Assembly: GCF_000747525.1 (NCBI RefSeq)
Contig: NZ_CP009278.1
Location: forward strand, 2,604,001 to 2,668,000
Direction of reading: 5' to 3'
Source of the DNA: Sphingobacterium sp. ML3W
Lineage (GTDB): Bacteria > Bacteroidota > Bacteroidia > Sphingobacteriales > Sphingobacteriaceae
Length of the DNA: 64,000 nt
Below the pieces are notes generated by a model. It had not been told where the DNA came from. It saw only the letters and a program-made list of their open reading frames with translations, and made no database searches. The translations under genes were made by a program, and so were the position numbers. Positions 1 to 8,748 of the stretch are shown here, in pieces; position 1 is the first letter of the stretch; each line of letters begins with the position of its first letter.

Positions 1-1
1 T

Positions 2-193
2 TCTGACAAGCGTGAAAAAGAGCATGTCACATTATTAAAATGGACTTCAGAGCAAGTAGATACTATAAAATCGACTATTTATTTTACAGAAGATTCAGCT
101 GGTGTTTTCTGCAGACAGTTAATTCATGATAATGTTATCGTTTGGGATTCAAAAACGAGCAATACTATAAGAATGTTTACTATCACAAAGTAG
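2..193 (+). CDS. C-terminal end of an unknown protein (partial)
   Basis: An open frame enters from the left edge and runs 63 codons to a TAG at 191-193, followed at once by a strong terminator. The visible part has a WTSEQV..TIYFTED..GVFC pattern with one Cys and no recognisable motif. The start lies outside the window. The coding call rests on the open frame plus the well placed terminator. I do not recognise the family. Confidence 0.6.
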   Translation, partial: SDKREKEHVTLLKWTSEQVDTIKSTIYFTEDSAGVFCRQLIHDNVIVWDSKTSNTIRMFTITK

Positions 194-211
194 AAATATT
201 ATAAAAAATAG

Positions 212-243
212 AAAGGCTTAGAATAATAATCTAAGCCTTTTTG
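212..243 (+). terminator. Rho-independent terminator
   Basis: A perfect 11-bp stem (212-222 with 230-240) and a 7-nt AT loop are followed by a short T tract, 18 nt after the stop of the partial gene. It ends the transcript entering from the left. Confidence 0.85.
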
Positions 244-325
244 ATTTGTAAATCGTCAGCAAAAAGTGGATCACTTAGACTAAATTCTAAGCAAGTGTTG
301 TCCTAACAAAGCTTTAACTTTAATC

Positions 326-575
326 ATGGGAAGACCAAAGAACAGTACTCCAGAAAATTAGATATATACTTAAGCATCCCACAGCTGTAAAAACAGTAAG
401 GAGCAGAGCACAGCTATCCTTTAGACAGATTGCAGGCATCCGTGAGTCTGCCTTTAGCATCTCCCAATTGTTTTCGTTAGAGGAAGGTGAGTATATCATT
501 AAGCAAGGCTTCGCGCGATGGCCAGATGTTATAGTAGGGGAGTTGGAGCTATTGAAGAGGAGATTGGTTGATTAA
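326..575 (+). pseudogene. Small frameshifted ORF remnant
   Basis: An ATG at 326 opens MGRPKNSTPEN and stops within 12 codons. Moving to the next frame near 355 gives a continuous stretch of about 70 codons to the TAA at 573-575. It contains basic and helix-friendly segments (VKTVRSRAQLSFRQIAGIRE and ELELLKRRLVD). The downstream frame has no in-frame ATG of its own, so a single-base frameshift is the simplest reading. The protein could be a small DNA-binding or mobile-element-associated protein, but the family is not recognised. Chance open frames cannot be excluded. Confidence 0.3.
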
Positions 576-599
576 TATGTAATGAAATTGTATCTATCG

Positions 600-995
600 T
601 CATTTGATGTCTTTGAATTGATCATTATATATTTTTACGTGATGAGGAAACTCTTCTTCAAAGAATGGATATGGTACACCAAAAATTGTAATTTCAAAAA
701 CGTCATTGTCCATTCCTTCAATATTTGATACTTGCCCTTTAATTTCAATTCCATTTGGATTAACCACTTTCAAATTAGGAATGTCAGCTGTTCCAATAAA
801 TTTCTCATCTGGATAGTCAGTAATGATTAGAATATTGTTTGTCAAGCAATAAGTTTTTAAAAAATCATAGCCTGAATCAATATGGTCCAGTGTTAAGCGA
901 CTAAAAACAACACCCATTGGTGCATCTGCTTTCTCAAGTTCAGTCGCACCTATTTTTTTGTTGTCAAGAAATACATCATACAGTTTTATTGTCAT
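600..995 (-). CDS. Hypothetical protein, 131 aa
   Basis: Soluble acidic protein with no signal peptide or membrane segment. A central stretch (residues 50-70, ILIITDYPDEKFIGTADIP) and the C-terminal FGVPYPFFEEEFPHH are its most distinctive features. It is the last gene of a minus-strand set with the two HTH-like proteins upstream; the gap to its neighbour is 60 nt. No family recognised. The compact gene-sized frame and co-orientation support coding. Confidence 0.6.
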   Translation of the reverse strand: MTIKLYDVFLDNKKIGATELEKADAPMGVVFSRLTLDHIDSGYDFLKTYCLTNNILIITDYPDEKFIGTADIPNLKVVNPNGIEIKGQVSNIEGMDNDVFEITIFGVPYPFFEEEFPHHVKIYNDQFKDIK

Positions 996-1055
996 TGGTA
1001 GCGCGTTTCGTTAAATTCGATGATATTTATTGTAGTGTATTTATATCAATCACTG

Positions 1056-1628
1056 CTAAATGTTGTCAACCCAATAGACATCAAGTAGTCTTTTTCCAAA
1101 ATCTCCATTTTTTAACTTAATTGGCTTCTTTTCGCTTTTTAACGTTTTCTTAATAACTGCATAGCGTAGAGCCTTAGAAAGTTGATCATCAATATAGATT
1201 TTTTGAAATTCTGTTTCTATAAAGGATTCGATTTCATTTAGATATCTAGGTATTTTAAGAAAATCTGATTTTGCAAGAATTTCTGAAAAAAATGCATCTA
1301 TACTTCTGTCAGTTTTACCGTGTAGAAAGTATTCGGGATTATCTTTATTCTCTCGTTTGAAGTTAATAACAGCTTCGGCTTTGGAAATACTTGAGGGGAT
1401 AGTAACATTCAAATTAAGAATCTTAGCGCCTTTAATTTCTAATTTTTTACCAATATGTTCGGCGAATGTATCATTAAATGGTCTTGACTGGTTAACAATT
1501 CCATAAATATGAGATACGTCTCTCTCTGTAAATTCGGCGAAACCAACATACGTCATATCAAGAATGTTCATAATATGACAAAATCTCTGTGCTAGTTTCT
1601 TATTATAGGTTTCATCTTGGTCTAACAT
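1056..1628 (-). CDS. HTH-like protein with extra C-terminal domain
   Basis: 190 aa. Residues about 10-65 (AQRFCHIMNILDMTYVGFAE and the following FTERDVSHIYGIVNQSRPFND) have the shape of a Cro/CI (XRE) helix-turn-helix domain. The rest is a charged alpha/beta region ending in a basic segment (KTLKSEKKPIKLKNGDFGKR). The start follows the stop of the upstream 120-aa gene by 3 nt, so the two are translationally linked. Inference: a DNA-binding regulator acting with its neighbour. The C-terminal domain is not recognised. Confidence 0.6.
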   Translation of the reverse strand: MLDQDETYNKKLAQRFCHIMNILDMTYVGFAEFTERDVSHIYGIVNQSRPFNDTFAEHIGKKLEIKGAKILNLNVTIPSSISKAEAVINFKRENKDNPEYFLHGKTDRSIDAFFSEILAKSDFLKIPRYLNEIESFIETEFQKIYIDDQLSKALRYAVIKKTLKSEKKPIKLKNGDFGKRLLDVYWVDNI

Positions 1629-1631
1629 TTT

Positions 1632-1994
1632 TTAGTCATTATTATTTTCAGGAAGTAATTCTGAAATATCTCTGCAGATATGATTTTTTTTCGCTTCATT
1701 TAATGCAATTTCTACAAGTAATTTTACATCTGTGTCGGTGATATCAGCTAGATTTAGCAGATCTTCTAAAGTTAAAGATCTTGGGTCTCTAAATCTTTTA
1801 ATGAAAGTATCATATCCTAAACCCAAGGCGAATTGAATACCAGTTGAGTATTCTTGTTGTATTTCCCTCATTGCATGAATATCTTCTGTAATTACTTTTG
1901 ATTTAACTGTTCTTAATGCTCTTGTTAAAGTTTTTGGATTAACCTTATCATTTCTGTTAGCTTTATTTGATTCTGTTATTTTATTAGATTTCAT
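1632..1994 (-). CDS. Small HTH-like regulator
   Basis: 120 aa with a lysine/asparagine-rich N-terminus (residues 1-25). Residues about 50-100 (FALGLGYDTFIKRFRDPRSL then TLEDLLNLADITDTDV) resemble the Bacteroidota XRE-type fold seen in phage and accessory repressors. It is first in the minus-strand set 1994-600. Just upstream, between 2044 and 2158, lie inverted and direct copies of an AT-rich half-site, as expected for autoregulation. Function beyond DNA binding is not visible. A regulator for an accessory or defence-type gene set is possible but unproven. Confidence 0.6.
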   Translation of the reverse strand: MKSNKITESNKANRNDKVNPKTLTRALRTVKSKVITEDIHAMREIQQEYSTGIQFALGLGYDTFIKRFRDPRSLTLEDLLNLADITDTDVKLLVEIALNEAKKNHICRDISELLPENNND

Positions 1995-2043
1995 ATTCTT
2001 AGTTGTTGTATCTTTCTAAGATCGGGCTAACTATTTGAATATC

Positions 2044-2158
2044 AATAATATAACACAATATCGGTGTTTTATAACAACTAAACTGTGTTATATTATTTTG
2101 TTTTACGGAAATATTGTTTTATTATTGTGTTTGAATTATTGTTTTCAGTGTTATATTT
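2044..2158 (-). promoter_or_regulatory. Operator-like repeats upstream of the HTH gene pair
   Basis: A perfect 14-bp inverted repeat (2044-2057 with 2084-2097, arm AATAATATAACACA) lies 50-103 bp upstream of the 1994 start. Related half-sites built on TGTT(A/T)TAT occur at about 2064-2075 and 2148-2158. The spacing and repetition fit multiple binding sites for a dimeric HTH regulator; repression of its own promoter is inferred. Confidence 0.55.
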
Positions 2159-2643
2159 AGGAAGTTGAAAATAATATCAGGCATTAATATTAAGAGTCTC
2201 GGCTATAAAATTCGACAATTAAAGCTGAACGAGACGGTAGAATTAATGCCCATATTGATATTTTATGTACCTTAGGTGCACACTATAGCATATGGGCCTC
2301 TACTGTATCCGTTTTAGCAGGCGTCGAATCCTTATAGCGCGGTTGTAGAGCCCAGCTATAGTTTTTTAGCTCTCCTTCCGAAAGCAGGCTCGTTACCAAT
2401 AACGAGTTATGAACAAAAAACAATCCACCAAAAACATCATCAAGCCGGCAGATTAGATCTGTTGCGCTAAGTCATTATGATGACTTTTCATTAAGAATGC
2501 AATACTGAAGACCAATTATAACGCAAAACGAAGACGTAAAATTGCATTTTTTTCACCTTATTTTTTAACAATTGAGCTGTTGGTTAGGGAGCATATTGCC
2601 TAGTTTTTAGCTTCCCATTCGCACTCAATTAAACATTTAAATA
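2159..2643. other. Non-coding stretch with several hairpins
   Basis: About 480 bp with no convincing gene. It holds a nested fold (GGCATTAAT 2180-2188 with ATTAATGCC 2242-2250, enclosing GTCTCG 2196-2201 with CGAGAC 2230-2235). It also has a perfect 7-bp hairpin CTCGTTA/TAACGAG (2389-2406) three bases before a 15-codon ORF (2409-2456), and a perfect 7-bp hairpin AAGTCAT/ATGACTT (2469-2486). One short frame reads like the start of an XRE helix (LGYKIRQLKLNETVEL) and may be gene debris. It contains the upstream region of the operon starting at 2644. Confidence 0.4.
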
Positions 2644-3348
2644 ATGCAAAAAACTTGCAACAGGGAGAGCTATGCGCTATCCCCAAGGGAAGAACTGTCT
2701 TCAGTTTTGCTTAAAACACGTGTTTCAATTATTAAAAAACCAGTTATGATAACAGATTTACCTATACGATCATTGAAGAGACCAGTACCAGTCCCTTATG
2801 AAGGGAGGCATGCTTATGCACTGAAATGTCTTATTAAAGTAAGACCGAAGGAGCGGTATTATTCGTTTTTGAATCCGTCCAAAGAACAAGTAAGGTCTTA
2901 CAGTGCGGTCGTGCGAGATGAACGTAGCGATGTGCTCCGGATATCACTTGCGCACATGGCTATCTATGAGTGCTATTTGTTTGCACTTGGACTACCTGCC
3001 AACTTTCCGACAGAGCAGATCATTGTTTATGGCTACGAACGAGCAAAGTACATTCCATGTAAGATCTGTCCGAGCAGTGAAAAGCATCTGTACGATTATG
3101 AGCTAAGCGTTCCAGCAAATACTGAAAGGGAAGAATACCGACAGCGGATGCTCAATGATCTGAACGAACACTTTCAGTTAGATGTGCGCGTAGAGAAGCT
3201 TTCCATCGTGAAAGATAGTCGACAGATTATGACTAAACGCGGTGAATCCGTCGAGCTCATCTGGCAAGAACAGCCAACGATGATCATGAAAACAAAACAA
3301 GTTAGGGTAGCAGCATCAATAGAAAATAGACTGGTTGCAAGTATTTAA
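2644..3348 (+). CDS. Unknown protein at head of thioredoxin/SusCD operon
   Basis: 234 aa, no clear signal peptide, weakly basic N-terminus. The C-terminal third (EKHLYDYELSVP, then LNDLNEHFQLDVRVEKLSIVKD) vaguely resembles the C-terminal pattern of DUF3738/TIGR03435-type proteins; this is a weak motif impression. It is followed after 98 bp by a thioredoxin-fold protein and then TlpA, SusC and SusD, all on the same strand, so it probably belongs to the same transcription unit. It has a Cys pair, KYIPCKIC, at about 137-140. Role unknown. Confidence 0.5.
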   Translation: MQKTCNRESYALSPREELSSVLLKTRVSIIKKPVMITDLPIRSLKRPVPVPYEGRHAYALKCLIKVRPKERYYSFLNPSKEQVRSYSAVVRDERSDVLRISLAHMAIYECYLFALGLPANFPTEQIIVYGYERAKYIPCKICPSSEKHLYDYELSVPANTEREEYRQRMLNDLNEHFQLDVRVEKLSIVKDSRQIMTKRGESVELIWQEQPTMIMKTKQVRVAASIENRLVASI

Positions 3349-3446
3349 GAAAAAAGGATCATAAGCTTTCTGAACCCCTGATAATCAGGAGTAAAACACA
3401 GCCTGAAAAAGGGTAAGGGGAGTGCTATGCCTAAAAATTAGAAATT

Positions 3447-4109
3447 ATGAACACAATTAAAAATTATAAAATAGCGCTTTGGACTAGCGTACAGAAGCTA
3501 TTCAAATCAGGCGGAGATAGCCTATTGCTCTTGAGCAAAGTATTGCTTGCGGTAGCTACTCTTGCAGTAAGTGGGACAAGTTTACTTGCTCAATCGAGCA
3601 TTGAGATCAAACCGGTCAAGCTACTGGATCTACCAGAAATCAAAACATATGAATACCTACCTCAGGTAGTACAGGACATGCCGCTGGAGCTGCAATATTT
3701 TAATGGAAAGGAGCCTGTAACCACTTCTTTTGGAGCTTTGAAGGAAAACTTTGTACAGCTGTTTTTTTGGGATACTTCCTATCCCGAGCATTATGCGGAT
3801 CTGAAGAGGATCTTTGAATATGGTGAAGAAATGGGAGCACAATCGACCTTTATGTTGGTGGTCAGTAAGTCGGATCAGGCAACTTTAGATGGGATTAAGG
3901 CTGATTTAGACCGTTTCAAAAAAGAGCTTGAGGTGGATATGGATATTGCTTTTGTGATCGGAAATCCAAATCTGGACAAGTTGTTTAAAATGGATGTATT
4001 TCCGAAATATGTGCAGATCAATAAGGATGCGGTATTTCTTCCAGAACAAGCTGCTGTAGATCTTTTCAAAATGAGAGACCGTAGAAAAACTGTGCGTAAT
4101 GGGAAATAG
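3447..4109 (+). CDS. Exported thioredoxin-fold protein lacking CXXC
   Basis: 220 aa. A hydrophobic export signal lies at about 25-48 (LLLSKVLLAVATLAVSGTSL) ending at LLAQ. The mature part has thioredoxin-like strands (ENFVQLFFWDTSYPEHYADL, then TFMLVVSKSD and AFVIGNPNLDKLF), but the active-site position reads WDTSYPEH with no cysteines. It overlaps the next gene, an intact TlpA-like protein, by 11 bp, implying coupled translation. Inference: a degenerate redoxin partner, perhaps a chaperone or scaffold rather than a disulfide enzyme. No Cys remains in the mature chain. Confidence 0.65.
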   Translation: MNTIKNYKIALWTSVQKLFKSGGDSLLLLSKVLLAVATLAVSGTSLLAQSSIEIKPVKLLDLPEIKTYEYLPQVVQDMPLELQYFNGKEPVTTSFGALKENFVQLFFWDTSYPEHYADLKRIFEYGEEMGAQSTFMLVVSKSDQATLDGIKADLDRFKKELEVDMDIAFVIGNPNLDKLFKMDVFPKYVQINKDAVFLPEQAAVDLFKMRDRRKTVRNGK

Positions 4110-5490
4110 ATATTTACGGAATAACCATAATCGAAAATTGTCGATTATGGCCAGCTGTTTCATATTGTTGATTTGTCTATTGCCTCAAGTTTTGCGTGCC
4201 GACACCAAACAACAGGTAAAGTTAGATAGCATGATGCAAAAGCAAACTGTAGCCGAGTCGATGCAGGCCTTGAAACCGGGAGACCGGATGCCCGAAACCT
4301 TTTGGGATATGCCGATGGAGCTGGATAATTTCAGAGGTGAGAAACTGCAATACACCTATGCAGATATGAAAGGTAGGCTCATCATTTTTGACTTTTGGGC
4401 GACCACTTGTAAAAGCTGTATCGAAAACATTCCGCATATGGAGCAGATACAAGAGAAATACCCCGATGAGTTAGCGATTATCTTGGTTAACAGCAAGCGG
4501 AATCGGGATACGCCTAGGCGGATCAGTGCGACCATGAAACGGTATAAAGAAACGTACAAATACGATATCGCTTTATTTACACTTTTGGACGATACGCTCT
4601 TAACTACCTTATTCCCGCACAATACGATACCGAGCACAGCTTGGATAAGCCCAGATGGCATCTATATGGGCAATACGCTACCGAATGAGGTCAATACAAA
4701 AAATATTGATTTGGTTATAAAAGAAGGAAAAGTAGATTTGGAACTTATACCGCTTTTTCGAAACTCGGGTGATCGGTACAATGTGCCACCTTTGCAGGAT
4801 ACCGTAGGCGCTCAATTTATTTCTGAAATAACCCCTTACAATCCTTTTTATCTGCCGACTTATCCCAATGTTTTCCATAAGGATGGACATTCAAGCTATC
4901 AGACGATCAATAGCTCTTTTTCTTTCATGTTAGGTCAAGCTTTTAAGAAAGAGTTAGACGGTTTGGCTTGGACTGATTATGTATTTGATGCACAGGTAGC
5001 TCAAGAGGTCAAGGATAAACTGCTGTATAATTCAGAACAGCGAAATATTTTCAGCTATCAGCTGTATGTAAAGGATTCCATCAATCAGGAGCAAGCAGAA
5101 GGTTATTTTCGGAAAGCTGTTATAGAGCGTTTTAAAATGAAGGTAATTCGAAAGAAAGGAAAGATAGCCGTTTATCAAGTGAGTTTTAATTACAGATTTG
5201 AGAAGATTAAGACCAAAGGAGAGATGCCGATCAGCCAGCCTTATCCTAAGGACGGTATTGTACAGTATCGTAATGTTGCGGTGAGTGGTGTTTTAGGGAG
5301 TCTTTATTATTACTTCGATAAGCCACTTGTCTTCGATCGTGCTGATATACGAAAAATTGATATCGTTTTTCCTCAAAACTTTGCGAAGCAATCCTTAACA
5401 GAACGGATATCATTTTTGAAATCGCAGGGTATCTCATTGACTCCTGTGCGTATGGTTAGAGATTATGTATTGATAGCACCATTGAAATAA
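4099..5490 (+). CDS. TlpA-like thioredoxin-fold protein with C-terminal extension
   Basis: 463 aa. An export signal sits at about 18-34 (SCFILLICLLPQVLRA). A TlpA/redoxin domain follows (about 60-210) with FDFWATTCKSC carrying active Cys104 and Cys107 and a cis-Pro region NTIPSTAWI. The remaining 250 residues are an extension whose end (FPQNFAKQSLTERISFLKSQ) vaguely resembles DUF3738 C-termini. Such TlpA proteins commonly sit beside SusC/SusD genes in Sphingobacteriia. The start overlaps the previous gene; a second ATG at 4147 would place the start just after that gene's stop and keep the signal peptide. Likely periplasmic thiol-disulfide chemistry linked to the uptake pair. Confidence 0.75.
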   Translation: MGNRYLRNNHNRKLSIMASCFILLICLLPQVLRADTKQQVKLDSMMQKQTVAESMQALKPGDRMPETFWDMPMELDNFRGEKLQYTYADMKGRLIIFDFWATTCKSCIENIPHMEQIQEKYPDELAIILVNSKRNRDTPRRISATMKRYKETYKYDIALFTLLDDTLLTTLFPHNTIPSTAWISPDGIYMGNTLPNEVNTKNIDLVIKEGKVDLELIPLFRNSGDRYNVPPLQDTVGAQFISEITPYNPFYLPTYPNVFHKDGHSSYQTINSSFSFMLGQAFKKELDGLAWTDYVFDAQVAQEVKDKLLYNSEQRNIFSYQLYVKDSINQEQAEGYFRKAVIERFKMKVIRKKGKIAVYQVSFNYRFEKIKTKGEMPISQPYPKDGIVQYRNVAVSGVLGSLYYYFDKPLVFDRADIRKIDIVFPQNFAKQSLTERISFLKSQGISLTPVRMVRDYVLIAPLK

Positions 5491-5502
5491 CAGTCATACT
5501 AT

Positions 5503-8500
5503 ATGAAAGTTTTTTTTAGTACACTACTTTGTAGTGTCTGGGTTCTGCTGTGCCAGGCGCAGCAGACCGAACCGGAATGGGTCAAAGGTCAGGTTCACTC
5601 AAAAGATGAACGAAAGGCCTTGGCAGGGGTAACGGTTAAAGTATTACCGAGTCGAGATATGGGAGCTACTGGTCAGGATGGAAGCTTTATGGTTCGTGTC
5701 AATAGCTTAAGAGACTCCTTGCAGATTTCCATCGTTGGATATGTGACTGTAACTTTTGTCGCCGCTTATGTTCAAAAGCAGGGCAAAATTTATTTGTCCA
5801 AGAAGATGAATTATTTGGAAGAAGCAGAAGTGGTGAATACGGGGTACGAATCTATTCAGACCAAAGATCTGACAGGTGCTGTGGATGTGGTGACAAAAGA
5901 GATGTTGAACCAACAAACCGGGCTCAATATCTTGGACCGACTCAATAATATTACCCCGAGTATTCGTTTTGATAATAAGGGGATTCGTAACGGAGACTTA
6001 CAAAAATTGAACTTTTCCGTTAGGGGATTGAGTACCATTAATGGGAATTTAGATCCTCTGGTGGTATTGGATGGTTTTATTTATGAAGGTGATATTCAGA
6101 ATATCGATCCGAATAATGTGGAGTCGATTTCCATCTTAAAAGATGCCGCTGCAAGTTCCATCTGGGGAGCAAGAGCGGGAAATGGTGTGATTATCATTAC
6201 ATCCAAAAAGGGTAGCTTTCAGGTAAATCAAAAGACTAAAATCTCGCTGAGCAATACTTTTATCACGAAGGATAAACCTGATCTGAAACAATTGTATGAA
6301 GTGCCGAATAAAGATTTTATTGACGTAGAAAAGATGCTGTTTGATAAGGGGTATAATGATCCTATTTTACGTTTTAATCCGTATATAGCGAGTACGCCGG
6401 CTGTAAATTTGTTTAATAATCGTAAAAAAGGGTTGATATCCGCATCGGATTCTGCAGAGACCATGGATTGGTTATTGGCGCAAGATGGCAGGCAGAATTA
6501 TATGGATGCTTTTTACAAGACACCCTATTCCAATCAGCTGTCGTTGAACATCAATGGTGGCAGTGCACTCAATGCCTATGGTTTTGGAGTGGGTTATACC
6601 ACCGATCTGAACCATTTGGATGCCAAAGGTAAAAAGCTTAATATCCAGTTGTCGAATAGTTTCCGACCTGTAGAGCGCTTGCAGATTGATCTGAATGTAC
6701 AGTTTACCGATCAGCAGAGCCGTTCTGGTAAACCAGAGTATTCTAGATTTCAATATTCTGGCAATGTAGCTCCTTACGTATTTTTTAGAGATGCTGTAGG
6801 AGAGGAGATTCCTTTTGATATTCATTATAATACTTCTTACCTGAATTCCAAATTTCCAAGTCCTTACCAAGATTGGGGATATTATCCACTCTCGGATTAT
6901 AAGCAGGATATCCAGTATCGAAAATTGAACGAATGGTATGCCACCACAAGTATCCGGTATAAATTATTTTCTTTTTTAAGTGCGAATGCTTCTTTTCAGT
7001 GGCAACATCAAGAGAGTAATATGGAACATTACTATGGGAAGGAGAGCTACTATACCCGAATCTTGATCAATAAATATTCAACAGTTAATAAAACGAATGG
7101 GCAGGTGAAGTATAACGTGCCAGTGGGAGATATCAGGATGTTGAATAGGCAATCGGGTAATTCTTATACCGCGCGCGGACAGTTGGATTTTAATAAGGAA
7201 ACAGGGAGGCATCGCATACGAGGTATTGTGGGCGCGGAAGTTCGGGAACGGACATTAGAAGGTTTTGAGAGTAGTGTATATGGCTATAATAAAGTGCCCT
7301 TGACTACTATACCTGTAGATCATGTGACAGTATTTTCGATAACAGCCCCGGCATCTGCTGGCGGGGTAATCCCGGGGCAACCTGGTTTAACAAAAACCAA
7401 TAACCGATTTGTTTCGCTTTATAGCAATTGGAATGAGGTCTTCCAAGATAAATATGGATTATCTGCTAGTTTCAGGCAAGATGGTGCCAATATTTTTGGA
7501 GCAAATAGTAACGATAGATGGTCGCCCCTTTGGTCGGTAGGCGCCTCGTGGCAGCTGGACAAAGAAGATTTTTTTAAGGCAAACTGGGTGGATAACTTAA
7601 AAATCCGCACCACCTATGGCTATAGTGGTAATGTGGATCTGCGGAAGACGCCGTACCCAATTGCACAGGCTGGAGTGGATCTGAATGGAACTGGATACCC
7701 CATATTGAGTATCGAGACGCTCAATGACCCTTCTTTACGATGGGAGAAAGTGAGTACATTGAATTTTGGAGCAGATTTCTCCATCTTACAAAATCGGATA
7801 TCAGGCTCTATTGACCATTACATCAAAAAAGGACTGGATCTGTATGGCTTGTCCAATTATGATTATACCACATGGGGAGCTTCTGGTACCATTAACAAAA
7901 ATGTGGCAAGTATGGAAGGCCGAGGTTGGGACTTTACCATTAATACACGGAATACAATAGGACAGGTTGCTTGGAGTACTCGTTTATTATTGGGGCTGAA
8001 CAAGAACAGGACTACGGCATACTATGCAGCTCCATTCACGGGTATTAGGTCATTTTTGGGACCTTCTGGAGATTTGTATCAACCTGTGGTGGGGAGACCT
8101 CTACATGGATTCTCAGGGTATACCTGGGTGGGGTTAAACGAAGAAGGGATGCCACAAGGTTTATTGAATGGTGAAGCGAGTACCGATTATGTGGCGCTAA
8201 ATCAGATAGGGATCGATCAGCCTGAAGGTAGTGAATCCATCAGATTTGTCGGTTCTTCTAAACCACAGGTCTTTGGCAATATGATCAATACTTTAACTTG
8301 GAAAGGGCTTGAACTGGCCGCTAATGTCAGTTTTAAAGGAGATTACTATTTCTATAGACCAGTAACTGTTTATACTTCTTTGTTTGCTAGAGGAGACGCT
8401 TATCCCGATTTTGAGCAGCGCTGGAAGCAAACGGGTGATGAAAAAAGGACCAATGCACCTGTTATGGTATATCCCCATAATGGAAATCGGGATACTTTTT

Positions 8501-8736
8501 ATCGAAATGCTGCAATTAATATATTAAAAGCAGATCATCTACGCCTGGAGTATATCTCGTTGGCGTGGCAGAAGCAATCGCAAATGGGCTATCGGAAGAT
8601 GAATATTCGATTATTTGCCAATGTCAGCAACATAGGCATATTATGGACGGTCAATAAGGAAAATCTGGATCCTGAATTTGCTTACCGATTGCGCCCTTCT
8701 AAAACCTATTCAATCGGTATACAGATTGATTATTAA
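5503..8736 (+). CDS. SusC/RagA-type TonB-dependent outer-membrane transporter
   Basis: 1077 aa. A signal peptide (1-19) is followed by a CarboxypepD-regulatory-like domain (about 27-105, VKGQVHSKDERKALAGVTVK), a plug domain with the family hallmark SIWGARAGNGVIIITSKKG (about 213-232) and a long beta-barrel ending in the aromatic residue of IQIDY. It starts 12 bp after the TlpA-like gene and is followed 12 bp later by its SusD partner. SusC/SusD pairs import oligosaccharides or peptides across the outer membrane. With no glycoside hydrolase beside it and TlpA-like proteins upstream, a peptide-like or thiol-containing substrate is plausible but inferred. Confidence 0.93.
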   Translation: MKVFFSTLLCSVWVLLCQAQQTEPEWVKGQVHSKDERKALAGVTVKVLPSRDMGATGQDGSFMVRVNSLRDSLQISIVGYVTVTFVAAYVQKQGKIYLSKKMNYLEEAEVVNTGYESIQTKDLTGAVDVVTKEMLNQQTGLNILDRLNNITPSIRFDNKGIRNGDLQKLNFSVRGLSTINGNLDPLVVLDGFIYEGDIQNIDPNNVESISILKDAAASSIWGARAGNGVIIITSKKGSFQVNQKTKISLSNTFITKDKPDLKQLYEVPNKDFIDVEKMLFDKGYNDPILRFNPYIASTPAVNLFNNRKKGLISASDSAETMDWLLAQDGRQNYMDAFYKTPYSNQLSLNINGGSALNAYGFGVGYTTDLNHLDAKGKKLNIQLSNSFRPVERLQIDLNVQFTDQQSRSGKPEYSRFQYSGNVAPYVFFRDAVGEEIPFDIHYNTSYLNSKFPSPYQDWGYYPLSDYKQDIQYRKLNEWYATTSIRYKLFSFLSANASFQWQHQESNMEHYYGKESYYTRILINKYSTVNKTNGQVKYNVPVGDIRMLNRQSGNSYTARGQLDFNKETGRHRIRGIVGAEVRERTLEGFESSVYGYNKVPLTTIPVDHVTVFSITAPASAGGVIPGQPGLTKTNNRFVSLYSNWNEVFQDKYGLSASFRQDGANIFGANSNDRWSPLWSVGASWQLDKEDFFKANWVDNLKIRTTYGYSGNVDLRKTPYPIAQAGVDLNGTGYPILSIETLNDPSLRWEKVSTLNFGADFSILQNRISGSIDHYIKKGLDLYGLSNYDYTTWGASGTINKNVASMEGRGWDFTINTRNTIGQVAWSTRLLLGLNKNRTTAYYAAPFTGIRSFLGPSGDLYQPVVGRPLHGFSGYTWVGLNEEGMPQGLLNGEASTDYVALNQIGIDQPEGSESIRFVGSSKPQVFGNMINTLTWKGLELAANVSFKGDYYFYRPVTVYTSLFARGDAYPDFEQRWKQTGDEKRTNAPVMVYPHNGNRDTFYRNAAINILKADHLRLEYISLAWQKQSQMGYRKMNIRLFANVSNIGILWTVNKENLDPEFAYRLRPSKTYSIGIQIDY

Positions 8737-8748
8737 ACTATGTAGATA

